Of a stretch of 64,000 nucleotides of DNA, positions 33,715-41,423 are shown one piece after another. Position 1 is the first letter of the stretch; every line of letters begins with the position of its first letter. Position numbers and translations under genes: made by a program. Under the pieces are notes generated by a model. It searched no databases and was not told the origin of the DNA. It worked only from the letters and a program-made list of their open reading frames with translations. Source of the stretch: CAIWHR01 sp963811685 (lineage in GTDB: Bacteria > Pseudomonadota > Gammaproteobacteria > Burkholderiales > Casimicrobiaceae); NCBI GenBank assembly GCA_963811685.1, contig CAWESK010000006.1, positions 62,001-126,000 of the forward strand, written 5' to 3'.

Positions 33715-34185
33715 CTAGCTCCGCAACGACGCGACCAGGCGTTTCGTCTCCAGCAGCAGGTCGAGCGCGGCGCCGATGTCGGGCACCACGACGTCGCATG
33801 CGGCAATCGTCTCCGCGGCGATGCCCTCGGTTCCGCCGACGCCGATGCCGAGCGCGCTCGCGGCCAGCATCAGCCGGTCGTTGCGGCCATTGCCGATGGC
33901 CACGACGTGATCTGCCCCCAGCTCCAAGACGAAGCGCTCCTTTGCCGCGGCTTGCTCATGCGCCGGCAACAGGATGACGGCGCACGGGAGCTCGCTCAAC
34001 CAGGCGCTCGCGGTGCCGAACGTGTCTCCGGTGATGACGTGCATGCGCAAGTTGTCGCGCAAACGCGGCAGCCGCGTGCGCGCGGCGTCCAGCAACGCGC
34101 CATCGAGCGCCAGCGTGCCGTTGTAGTCGCAGACGAGATCGGTGAGCTCGAGCTTCCCGAATCCCGGGATGGCGATCTCGATCAC
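33715..34185 (-). CDS. HAD-family soluble P-type-ATPase-like phosphatase
   Basis: A 156-residue HAD protein that resembles only the catalytic core of P-type ATPases. Motif I is VCDYNGTLALDG (nucleophile Asp, with Asn in place of the usual second Asp), motif II VITGDTFGTA, motif III Lys in AAAKERFV and motif IV AIGNGRNDRLML. No membrane helix or cap domain. Starts with GTG at 34185 that overlaps the cupin stop (GTGA). Substrate unknown. Confidence 0.8.
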   Translation of the reverse strand: MIEIAIPGFGKLELTDLVCDYNGTLALDGALLDAARTRLPRLRDNLRMHVITGDTFGTASAWLSELPCAVILLPAHEQAAAKERFVLELGADHVVAIGNGRNDRLMLAASALGIGVGGTEGIAAETIAACDVVVPDIGAALDLLLETKRLVASLRS

Positions 34186-34662
34186 CGGATGAACTGGTCG
34201 GCGTACTGCGCGGTGAGGCCGCACGCCGCGTAGTGGTCGCGGCAGAGCCCGATCTTCGTCCACACGTCCTCGTAGCCGCGTCTGCCGCCCCTGCTCGTCG
34301 AGATAGATCATGGCGCCGCCGATGTTGAAGAACGTGATCATCTCCGGGCAGTCCTCGGGCACTGTCAGCGTATGCACTTCGCCGGGCGGCTCGTAGACGA
34401 AGCTGCCCGCCTCCGCGATCCAGTCGTGCTCGAGGTAGCGCCAGCGTCCCTTGACCACGTAGCCGACGACGGCCATCGGATGGCGGTGCCGCGACAGCAC
34501 GCCGCTCCGGCGCACGCGCAGCAGGTTGCACCAGCCGCCGGTGACCGTGTTGAGGAGCAGCGGACGGAACCAGACGTCGCGCGCCTGCGGCACCCAGACG
34601 CGCTCATCGTCGGGGATCGCACCGACCGCGATTTCGGGCTGTATCCCGCGCTGCGCGGTCAC
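34182..34662 (-). CDS. Cupin-domain dioxygenase-like protein (frameshifted)
   Basis: Single-cupin protein of about 159 residues that resembles 2,4'-dihydroxyacetophenone dioxygenase-like proteins. Cupin motifs: GVLSRHRHPMAVVGYVVKGR with two His ligands, and GSFVYEPPGEVHTLTVPEDC with the Glu-His pair, then EMITFFNIGGAMIYLDEQG. One extra base near 34277 breaks the frame; removing it gives YEDVWTKIGLCRDHYAACGL and a TGA at 34182-34184 that overlaps the next gene. Starts with GTG at 34662 overlapping the upstream stop. Substrate not deducible. Confidence 0.75.
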
Positions 34663-34988
34663 TGCGTCCCTTGCCGGACCGTCGCCTTCAAGGCGGCGAT
34701 CTCGGCGGCCACGGTATTGCCATGCGGCAACGGCCGGTGCGCGCGGCGATACCAGTACTTGGCATTGTCGAGATCGCCCTCGATCAGGTGCACGAGGCCG
34801 TGCGCCCAGCAGCCGAGCGGCGTCGAGTCCTTTTGCGCGAGCGCATGCGCGGACTCCCATTCGCCGGCCTCGAGATGACGCACGACTTTCACCATCGGCG
34901 TCGGCGATTCCTTGACTATCGCCGCGTGCCGCATTGTTTTGGCGACCGGTGCGTGACGCGTCGATTTTGCAAGCGGTGTGCCGGCCAT
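34659..34988 (-). CDS. Hypothetical small protein
   Basis: A 109-residue protein from ATG at 34988 (upstream GGAGAGA). The first 35 residues are basic; the remainder contains ESAHALAQKDSTPLGCWAHG, LVHLIEGDLDNAKYWYRRAH and RPLPHGNTVAAEIAALKATV, a short TPR-like pair of helices. I recall similar sequences only as hypothetical proteins. It is coupled to the cupin gene by a GTGA overlap and follows the SDR gene by 14 bases. Confidence 0.7.
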   Translation of the reverse strand: MAGTPLAKSTRHAPVAKTMRHAAIVKESPTPMVKVVRHLEAGEWESAHALAQKDSTPLGCWAHGLVHLIEGDLDNAKYWYRRAHRPLPHGNTVAAEIAALKATVRQGTQ

Positions 34989-35002
34989 TCTCTCTCCTCC
35001 AT

Positions 35003-35749
35003 TTACACGGCCAGATACCCTCCGTCGACCGGGATGATGGCCCCGGTGACGAAATCCGCTGCCGGCGAGCACAGGAACACGACGGTTCCCGCGACATCGC
35101 CAGGCTTCCCCCATCGTCCGAGCGGCGTGCGCGCGAGGATCGCCGCGCTGCGCTCGTGATCATCCTGCAACGCCTGCGTCAGGGCCGTGGCGATCCACCC
35201 CGGCGCGACGGCGTTGACGCGAATTCTATCCTGCGCGTAAGCAATTGCCAGCGATTTCGTGAGCTGCGCGATGCCGCCCTTGCTCGCGCTGTATCCGGGC
35301 ACGCGAGCGCCGCCGAAGAAGGCCAGCACCGACGCCACATTGACGATGCATCCTCTTGATTTTGCGAGCAGCGGTCGCGTCGCCGTGCAAACGCGCATCG
35401 CGCCGGTCAGGTTGATGTCGACGACGTCGGCGAATATGACCACGTCATGCTCGGCATCGCGCCGGATCACGCCGGCCGCGTTCACCACGATGTCGAGCCG
35501 CGGGAGGTTGCCGACGAGCGTGGCGATCGCCTCCATGTCGCGCACGTCGAGCGCCAGCGCATCGCGACCGGCGAAGCCCGGCTTCGCGCGCGCGGCCTCG
35601 GCCTCGAGCGCGGTCGCGCCCGTCACCGTCACCACGGCACCGCAGGCGGCAAGCGCGTCGCCGATCGCCTCGCCGATGCCGCTCGTGCCGCCGACGACGA
35701 GCGCGACCTGCCCGGCCAGCAGGTCCTCGCGAAACGTATCCCCGCTCAT
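35003..35749 (-). CDS. Short-chain dehydrogenase/reductase
   Basis: Classical SDR, 248 residues. Cofactor motif ALVVGGTSGIGEAIGDALAA, NNAG-type LDIVVNAAGVIRR, catalytic Ser in IVNVASVLAFFGGARVPG and the YxxxK pair in YSASKGGIAQLTKSLAIAYA, with the C-terminal FVTGAIIPVDGGYLAV. Position between kdgK and downstream genes suggests an oxidoreductase of sugar acids (for example a gluconate or 2-keto-deoxy sugar dehydrogenase), but this is inference. Confidence 0.85.
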   Translation of the reverse strand: MSGDTFREDLLAGQVALVVGGTSGIGEAIGDALAACGAVVTVTGATALEAEAARAKPGFAGRDALALDVRDMEAIATLVGNLPRLDIVVNAAGVIRRDAEHDVVIFADVVDINLTGAMRVCTATRPLLAKSRGCIVNVASVLAFFGGARVPGYSASKGGIAQLTKSLAIAYAQDRIRVNAVAPGWIATALTQALQDDHERSAAILARTPLGRWGKPGDVAGTVVFLCSPAADFVTGAIIPVDGGYLAV

Positions 35750-35756
35750 CACCGCC

Positions 35757-36695
35757 TCAACGGGCAGCGCTCGCGGCAAGGAGCGCGCGGACCGCGCCAT
35801 CCTGCGGCAGCGGCGCCACCGCTCCGAATCCCGTCGTCGCCAGCGCGGCAGCCGCGTTGGCGTAGCGCGCAGCCTCGAACGGCGAATCGCCGGCGAGCGC
35901 GCGCGCCGCGTACGCGCCGTCGAAGCAGTCGCCCGCTCCCGTCGCGTCGATGCATTCGACGCCGTGGCCCGCAATGCTCTCGATGCGGTGGCCATCGGAG
36001 ACGACCACGCCCCCGCGCCCGCATTTGAGCGCGACCACCGGCGCGCCGAGCGCATGGCACCAGTCGATGATCGCGCCGGCCTCGTCGTAACCGGACAGCG
36101 TGCGCACCTCGTCGATGCTCGGCAGGAACCAGTCGCATTGCGCAATCGTCGCCATGATCGTCGCGCGCGCCCGCGCGAGCGGCCAGAGCTTGAGCCGCAG
36201 GTTCGGGTCGTACGAGATGCGGGCACCGGCCGCGTCGGCGATCGCGATCGCGGCGAACACCGCATCGCAGGCGCCGGCGCTGATCGCCTGACTGATGCCG
36301 GACACGTGCAGGATCGCGGCGGCGCCGATCACGTCGCGCGGCAGCGCGTCGGGCGTCATCCGCGATGCGGCGGACCCCGCGCGCAAATACGAGAATTCGT
36401 GACCGTGCGCACCGTGAGTGACGAAGTAGACCCCCGTCGGCGCCTGAAGGTCGGTCGCGACGCCGCGGATGTCGACGCCTTCCGCGCGCCACAATTCGAC
36501 CAGCATGCGCCCGAACGCGTCGTCGCCGACGCGCGTGACGTAGCCCACTCGCCCTGCTTCGCCGGCGAGCCGCGCCGCGGCGATCGCCATGTTCGACGTG
36601 TCGCCGCCGAAGCCGCGCAGATATTGATCCGGCGCGTCGGCACGCGCCTGATTGAACTCGATCATCGGCTCGCCGAGCGCGACGATCGAGGGCAT
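35757..36695 (-). CDS. kdgK: 2-dehydro-3-deoxygluconokinase (PfkB family)
   Basis: Phosphorylates KDG to KDPG. 312 residues from ATG at 36695, chosen because conserved SIVALGEPMIEFNQ begins there. PfkB features: YLRGFGGDTSNMAIAAARLA, VGYVTRVGDDAFGRMLVEL, HGHEFSYLRAGSAASRMTPD, the catalytic ECIDATGAGDCFDGAYAARA with Asp base. GxNxAxA is replaced by GGDTSNMA, typical of KDG kinases. Adjacent to dgoK, so both KDG and KDGal can be phosphorylated. Confidence 0.85.
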   Translation of the reverse strand: MPSIVALGEPMIEFNQARADAPDQYLRGFGGDTSNMAIAAARLAGEAGRVGYVTRVGDDAFGRMLVELWRAEGVDIRGVATDLQAPTGVYFVTHGAHGHEFSYLRAGSAASRMTPDALPRDVIGAAAILHVSGISQAISAGACDAVFAAIAIADAAGARISYDPNLRLKLWPLARARATIMATIAQCDWFLPSIDEVRTLSGYDEAGAIIDWCHALGAPVVALKCGRGGVVVSDGHRIESIAGHGVECIDATGAGDCFDGAYAARALAGDSPFEAARYANAAAALATTGFGAVAPLPQDGAVRALLAASAAR

Positions 36696-36794
36696 CCCCG
36701 GCTTTCGTACGGGCACCAAGTGACCACCACCAGCATTCGCGACCATTCGCGGCCGCCAGTGTAGCCTGAACGAGGTACCCGCAGGCCGGGCGAT

Positions 36795-37739
36795 CTAGCC
36801 GACGAGACCGGCCGTGCGGGCGATCCGCCACAGGCCGCGCGCCGCCGCGTCGTCGGGACCGCGCTCCGCAGCCATGCCGCCTTCATGCAACGCCGCTGCG
36901 TAGCGAGTGCACAGCGCGGGACTGCCGACGAGGAGCGCGGAGCTTGCCTCCAGTCCGCGCCGGCGCGCCCATTCGCGGCCCGCGGCGACTTCGCTGCCGA
37001 TGAGGAGCCCCGAGAGATAATCGCTGGTTTCCTCAGGCGCGAGGTCGGCACGGAGCGCGAGCGTCCGCGCTCCGAACAGCCGGTGCAACAATGAATCGGC
37101 AGCGCCGCCGTCGGTGAGCGCGGCGCGCACGCCGCGCGCGAAAGCGGCGCCCGCAGACGCCTGCGGGTCCAACGCCTGTGGGTTCGGTCCCGCCATGCGG
37201 CCGAGGATGCTGTGCTCACGCAGCACCGCATACACTTCGCCGGTCATGTAGGTCGCAAACGATGCGATCGCGCCGTCGCGTGCGATTGCCCACTTGCTGT
37301 GCGTTCCCGGCAGAACCGCGAGCGTGGGCGATGCATCGCCGGCGACCGCGCCGACGATCTGGGTCTCTTCGCCACGCATGACGTCGGGAACTCCTTCGTC
37401 GTCGCGATCGACGAGCCCGGGAACGATCGTCAGCGCGCGATCGGGCGTTTCGACGATTCCCCGCGCCAGCGACGCTGCGGCCGCGGGACACTCCACGTAC
37501 GGCGCCTCGATCCACCCCTGGCGGCTGCCGATCATGCCGCACGCGAGGCGCGGAACCGATTCATGTCGCCAGTCGCCGAGGAGCGCGTCGAGCGCCCCCG
37601 CGAAATCGCCACGCACCTGCTGGATCCCGAGTGGCGCTGCGCGCGTCTCGAGCACGGCACCCCCGGCATCGATCCGGTAGGCGCGCGCCGAGGTCGTTCC
37701 CCAGTCGACGCCAATCAGCGCAGGCGCGCGCGCCGTCAC
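36795..37739 (-). CDS. dgoK: 2-dehydro-3-deoxygalactonokinase
   Basis: Phosphorylates 2-keto-3-deoxygalactonate in the De Ley-Doudoroff pathway. 314 residues. FGGY/ASKHA-like N-terminus ALIGVDWGTTSARAYRIDAG, then LACGMIGSRQGWIEAPYVEC, LTIVPGLVDRDDEGVPDVMR, GEETQIVGAV, LAVLPGTHSKWAIARDGAIA and SFATYMTGEVYAVLREHSIL fit the DgoK family. The start is a GTG near 37739, since the longer frame overlaps moaE. Follows moaE by about 14 bases. Confidence 0.9.
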   Translation of the reverse strand: MTARAPALIGVDWGTTSARAYRIDAGGAVLETRAAPLGIQQVRGDFAGALDALLGDWRHESVPRLACGMIGSRQGWIEAPYVECPAAAASLARGIVETPDRALTIVPGLVDRDDEGVPDVMRGEETQIVGAVAGDASPTLAVLPGTHSKWAIARDGAIASFATYMTGEVYAVLREHSILGRMAGPNPQALDPQASAGAAFARGVRAALTDGGAADSLLHRLFGARTLALRADLAPEETSDYLSGLLIGSEVAAGREWARRRGLEASSALLVGSPALCTRYAAALHEGGMAAERGPDDAAARGLWRIARTAGLVG

Positions 37740-37753
37740 GCGCGCGGGCTGGA

Positions 37754-38224
37754 TCACGCCTTGGTTCCCGGCGCCGCGTCCCAGCGTGCCGCCGCATCGT
37801 CGTCGCTCGCGCGCGCATCGACCCAGCGCACGCCGTCCGGCGTCGCCTCCTTTTTCCAGAAGGGCGCGCGCGTCTTGAGATAGTCCATGATGAACTCGCA
37901 TGCGGCGAACGCCTCGCCGCGATGCGCGCTCGTCACCGCAACCAGGACGATCTGGTCGGCGGGCGCGAGCTCGCCGACGCGATGAATCACGAGCGCGTCC
38001 AGGATGTCCCAGCGCGCTTTCGCCTCGTCGACGATGGCGACGAGCGCCTTCTCCGTCATCCCGGGGTAATGCTCGAGCGTGAGCGCTGCAATCGTCGCCT
38101 CGTCGTTGACATCGCGAACCGTCCCGATGAACACGGCGACGGCGCCGACGCGGCGGTCGCCGGCGCGCAGCGCGACGAGCTCGCGCGAGACATCGAAGTC
38201 GGACGTCTGGACGCGGACCGTCAT
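37754..38224 (-). CDS. moaE: Molybdopterin synthase catalytic subunit MoaE
   Basis: Large subunit of MPT synthase, 156 residues, which inserts sulfur from MoaD into precursor Z. AVAVFIGTVRDVNDEATIAA, LTLEHYPGMTEKALVAIVDE, IHRVGELAPADQIVLVAVTS, AHRGEAFAACEFIMDYLKTR and PFWKKEATPDGVRWVDAR, with the active-site Lys residues in FWKKE. Directly downstream of moaD (16 bases). Confidence 0.95.
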   Translation of the reverse strand: MTVRVQTSDFDVSRELVALRAGDRRVGAVAVFIGTVRDVNDEATIAALTLEHYPGMTEKALVAIVDEAKARWDILDALVIHRVGELAPADQIVLVAVTSAHRGEAFAACEFIMDYLKTRAPFWKKEATPDGVRWVDARASDDDAAARWDAAPGTKA

Positions 38225-38240
38225 CGCGCGCTGTTGCCGC

Positions 38241-38525
38241 TCATCCGCCGGTGACCGGCGGCAGCAGCGCGACCTCGTCGCCTGGCCGCACCGGCGTGTC
38301 GGGCTGCGCGATGTCGTGATTGACGGCGATGCGCACCGCGCGCCCCGCGGCGAGCTCGGTCGCGAAGCTCCCGCCGCGGGCGGCCAGCCATGCGCGAAGC
38401 TGCGCTGCCGTCGTCACTTCAGGCGGCAGCACGACACGCTCGGTCGCGGCGCCGAACGCATCGCGGAGCCGTGCAAGGTAGACGAGCGTCAGGGTATCGA
38501 CAGGAGCATCGCGCATCAGGAACAC
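38241..38525 (-). CDS. moaD: Molybdopterin synthase sulfur carrier subunit MoaD
   Basis: Ubiquitin-like sulfur carrier of 90-94 residues. LTLVYLARLRDAFGAATERV begins the beta-grasp fold and the C-terminus GDEVALLPPVTGG ends in the Gly-Gly that is adenylated and thiocarboxylated. The start may be the ATG at 38525 or at 38513. First gene of the leftward moaD-moaE-dgoK-kdgK operon. Confidence 0.92.
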   Translation of the reverse strand: MFLMRDAPVDTLTLVYLARLRDAFGAATERVVLPPEVTTAAQLRAWLAARGGSFATELAAGRAVRIAVNHDIAQPDTPVRPGDEVALLPPVTGG

Positions 38526-38568
38526 CCTCGCGCCGCGGACGGGCTCCTGGCCAACCGCGCGTCGCGGA

Positions 38569-39249
38569 TCAGAACTTGAACTGAACGCCCAGCGTGACCT
38601 GATCGGTCTCGGGCAGGCTGCTGCCGAATTCGCCGGCGAAGCGGCCGAAGCGGCTGTATTCGAGCCGGAGGCCGAGCGCGGTATTCATGTCGTAGCGCAT
38701 TCCGACGCCGTAATTCATGCCGTCGCGGACGCCGCGCGAATTGACCACCGACAGCGGCGACGCACTCGCAAGCGGCGGCGTTTCCGCCTGCAGGTAGCCC
38801 AGGCGGCCATACAGCGCCACGGACTTGTAGATGGTCCAGCTCGTGAACACATCGAGATTGAGGCTGCGGCTTTGCACGTCGCCATTGCTTGCGCCGAGGC
38901 GCAGGCCGACGCCGCGCGGAGCGCTCACCACGTCGAGGGGCCGCAGCGAATATTGGTCGAGCGAGCTCACCGACGCCTCGACCGCGAGATCATTCTGGAA
39001 GCGGTAGCCCCCGAACATCAGGGTGCGCGACGCCGATTCGTCGACAACGGTAGCCGGAGTGCGGCTCAACGCCGGGACGCTGGCGCCGAAGGTGACGCCG
39101 ATCCCGCCCGGGGTGTTGTCCCGATACGACACACCGCCATAGAAGCCATCCGACCGGCCTGCGTCCGCGCTCTCGGCCGCCTGCGCCTGGCCCGCGACGC
39201 CAAGTGCAAGTGAAATCGAGATAACGGAGGCAATTGATTGAATTTTCAT
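38569..39249 (-). CDS. Outer-membrane beta-barrel protein
   Basis: A 226-residue exported protein: signal peptide MKIQSIASVISISLALGVAG (AQA-A cleavage), then alternating strands such as SDGFYGGVSYRDNTPGGIGV, TLMFGGYRFQNDLAVEASVS, SLNLDVFTSWTIYKSVALYG, GMNYGVGMRYDMNTALGLRL and a terminal strand VTLGVQFKF ending in Phe, the BAM recognition signal. It resembles OmpA-like 8-strand barrels without a periplasmic domain. A short upstream region (39250-39404) holds its promoter. Confidence 0.85.
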   Translation of the reverse strand: MKIQSIASVISISLALGVAGQAQAAESADAGRSDGFYGGVSYRDNTPGGIGVTFGASVPALSRTPATVVDESASRTLMFGGYRFQNDLAVEASVSSLDQYSLRPLDVVSAPRGVGLRLGASNGDVQSRSLNLDVFTSWTIYKSVALYGRLGYLQAETPPLASASPLSVVNSRGVRDGMNYGVGMRYDMNTALGLRLEYSRFGRFAGEFGSSLPETDQVTLGVQFKF

Positions 39250-39404
39250 TATTACCTAGCGCCGGACTCATGTGGTTGCCGAACCTCGCCCAAAATGGAC
39301 TCGACGGCGAAGGAAACCGGTCCCTCGCCGGCTGCCCTCGGACGACTGCTCTTGGGCACCGAAAACCACGTTCAGTTTCACGGTACTCGCCGGGGTGGGC
39401 CAAG

Positions 39405-39947
39405 TCAATCGGCGGCCCGCCAGACGCGGGCGCCTTGGCGGACGAGCGTTGCGACCGCGTCATAGTCGTCGAGACCGAGCACGGGCAAGCGGCGGGAGGA
39501 CTCCGGCGGTAGCGCAGCGGCGCTGTCCGTGGCGATGGCCACGATGTGCGGATCGCGGGGATGCAGGAGCGGCTTGCCGACGCCCGCGCGCCACACCTCG
39601 AGCTTCGGGATCGGCGCCGTCTTGAAGCCTTCGACCAGCACGATGTCGCAGGGCGAGAGCCGCGCGAGCGCGCCGGCCAGCGGCAACTCGGGGCGGCCGC
39701 GCAATTCGTGCACCAGCGCCCAGCGCGCCGCGGACGTCACCAGCACTTCGCTGCATCCGGCCTGCCGGTGACGGAACGAATCCTTGCCCGGCTGGTCGAC
39801 GTCGAAGCCGTGATGCGCGTGCTTCACCAGCGAAACCACGAGGCCCTGCGCGGTAAGACACGGTATCAGGTGCTCGATCAGCGTGGTCTTGCCGCTACCC
39901 GACCAGCCCGCAAATCCGAACACGCGCATCGATTCGCTGTTTTCCAC
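39405..39947 (-). CDS. mobB: Molybdopterin-guanine dinucleotide biosynthesis adaptor MobB
   Basis: GTP-binding adaptor protein that assists MobA, 180 residues. Walker A is FGFAGWSGSGKTTLIEHLIP, then VVSLVKHAHHGFDVDQPGKD, SFRHRQAGCSEVLVTSAARW, DIVLVEGFKTAPIPKLEVWR and LPVLGLDDYDAVATLV. The conserved start could be ATG at 39947 or at 39929. Together with moaDE it shows molybdoenzyme cofactor synthesis in this region. Confidence 0.92.
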   Translation of the reverse strand: MENSESMRVFGFAGWSGSGKTTLIEHLIPCLTAQGLVVSLVKHAHHGFDVDQPGKDSFRHRQAGCSEVLVTSAARWALVHELRGRPELPLAGALARLSPCDIVLVEGFKTAPIPKLEVWRAGVGKPLLHPRDPHIVAIATDSAAALPPESSRRLPVLGLDDYDAVATLVRQGARVWRAAD

Positions 39948-40032
39948 GCGACCATTCTACTGGCGGGCGAGAGGCGACGCGGCTTTCGTTACCATCGACA
40001 CCGCCTGCCCGCGACGCTAAGCTCCTGTCAGC

Positions 40033-40686
40033 ATGCCCGGCGAACACCCATCGCCCGCTCGATCCGTGCCGGTTCCGGCGGATGCGGAACCCGCGCGCGC
40101 CGTCGAGGGCGTCATCGAGCGGGTGATCTCCGATGTGCCGCCGCCGCGCACCGGGCGCGTCGACGATGCCGATGCCGCGCACGCGGCGGAACAATTCGCA
40201 CGCACCGCGGCACGCAAGGCTGCCTTCCTTTCGAGCTCGCTCGCGCTGCCGCCCGGACCGATCGGCATGCTGACGGTGCTGCCCGACCTCTACCTCATCT
40301 GGAAGGTGCAGCGGCAGATGGTCGTGGACATCTTCGCGCTGCACGGGCGCGCAGCCGAGCTCACGCGCGCGCACATGCTCTACTGCCTGTTCCGGCACAT
40401 GGCGAGCCATGTCGCCCGCGACGTCGTCGTGCGCGCGGGCCAGCGCGTGATCGTGCAGCAGCTGTCGGCCGGCGCAATCGGCCGTCTGCTGCGGCACGTC
40501 GGCATGGCCGTCACGCAGCGCGTCGCGGGCACCGCGGCGAGCCGCTGGGTGCCGCTGGCAGGAGCCGCAGCCGTCGGAGCCTACGCCTACTGGGACACGA
40601 TGCAGGTCGCGAAGTCGACCCGCCGCCTGCTCGATTCGTTGCCAACCGCCACGCCGGCAGCCGAGGCGTCGATTACTTCGGGCTGA
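40033..40686 (+). CDS. EcsC-family-like membrane protein
   Basis: A 217-residue protein with an Ala/Pro-rich N-terminus and an EcsC-like core: AARKAAFLSSSLALPPGPIG, MLTVLPDLYLIWKVQRQMVV, DIFALHGRAAELTRAHMLYC, then AASRWVPLAGAAAVGAYAYW. Two hydrophobic segments suggest membrane association. EcsC relatives have no settled function. It ends 2 bases before the SRAP gene, so the two are likely co-transcribed. Confidence 0.6.
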   Translation: MPGEHPSPARSVPVPADAEPARAVEGVIERVISDVPPPRTGRVDDADAAHAAEQFARTAARKAAFLSSSLALPPGPIGMLTVLPDLYLIWKVQRQMVVDIFALHGRAAELTRAHMLYCLFRHMASHVARDVVVRAGQRVIVQQLSAGAIGRLLRHVGMAVTQRVAGTAASRWVPLAGAAAVGAYAYWDTMQVAKSTRRLLDSLPTATPAAEASITSG

Positions 40687-40688
40687 CG

Positions 40689-41423
40689 ATGTGCGGCCGC
40701 TACGAGCTGCACAGCCATCCGGCGGCGATCGCGTTGGCCTTCGGCCTCGCGCAGCCTCCCGACGTGCACCCGCGCTACAACATCGCGCCGATGACCGATG
40801 TCGGGATCGTGCGCATCAACGCCGAGGGCACCCGCGAGTTCGTCCGCGTGCGCTGGGGCCTCGTGCCGCGCTGGGCGAAGGATCCCGCGATCGGCAACAA
40901 GATCATCAACGCGCGCGGCGAGACGATCGCCGACAAGCCGTCGTTCAGGATGGCCTATCGTCGTCATCGCTGCCTGCTGCCCGCGGATGGCTTCTACGAA
41001 TGGGCGACCGTGCGCTCGGCGGAGGCGACACGCAAGCAGCCGTTGCGCATCGGGATGAAGGACGGAGCGCTGTTCGGCATCGGCGGACTCTACGAGCGCT
41101 GGCTCTCGCCCGAAGGCGAGGTCCTCGACACCTGCACGATCGTCACCACGCCGGCGAACGAGCTCCTGCTGCCTGTCCACGACCGGATGCCGATGATCGT
41201 CGCGCCGCGCGACTATGAACGCTGGCTCGATCCCGCGAACGCCGAGGTCGCCGACCTGATCGCGCCCTACCCGGCGGCGGAAATGGTGTACTACCCGGTG
41301 TCCACGCGCGTGAACAACGTGCGCAACGACGAGGCGAAGCTGATCGAGCACACGACATCGCTGCCCGACGACGCCGACGGCGAACCGCCGCCGCACACAC
41401 CCGAGCAGGAATCGCTCTTCTAG
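40689..41423 (+). CDS. SOS-response-associated peptidase (SRAP/YedK/HMCES family)
   Basis: Forms a stable thiazolidine crosslink with abasic sites in single-stranded DNA. 244 residues. The N-terminal MCGRYEL exposes the crosslinking Cys2 after Met removal. Other family residues are the Asn in PRYNIAPM, VRWGLVPRWAKDPAIGNKII, NARGETIADKPSFR, the Glu in LLPADGFYEW and His in PVHDRMPMIV. ATG at 40689 is fixed by Cys2. Its 3' end overlaps the convergent cusA by 4 bases. Confidence 0.95.
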   Translation: MCGRYELHSHPAAIALAFGLAQPPDVHPRYNIAPMTDVGIVRINAEGTREFVRVRWGLVPRWAKDPAIGNKIINARGETIADKPSFRMAYRRHRCLLPADGFYEWATVRSAEATRKQPLRIGMKDGALFGIGGLYERWLSPEGEVLDTCTIVTTPANELLLPVHDRMPMIVAPRDYERWLDPANAEVADLIAPYPAAEMVYYPVSTRVNNVRNDEAKLIEHTTSLPDDADGEPPPHTPEQESLF

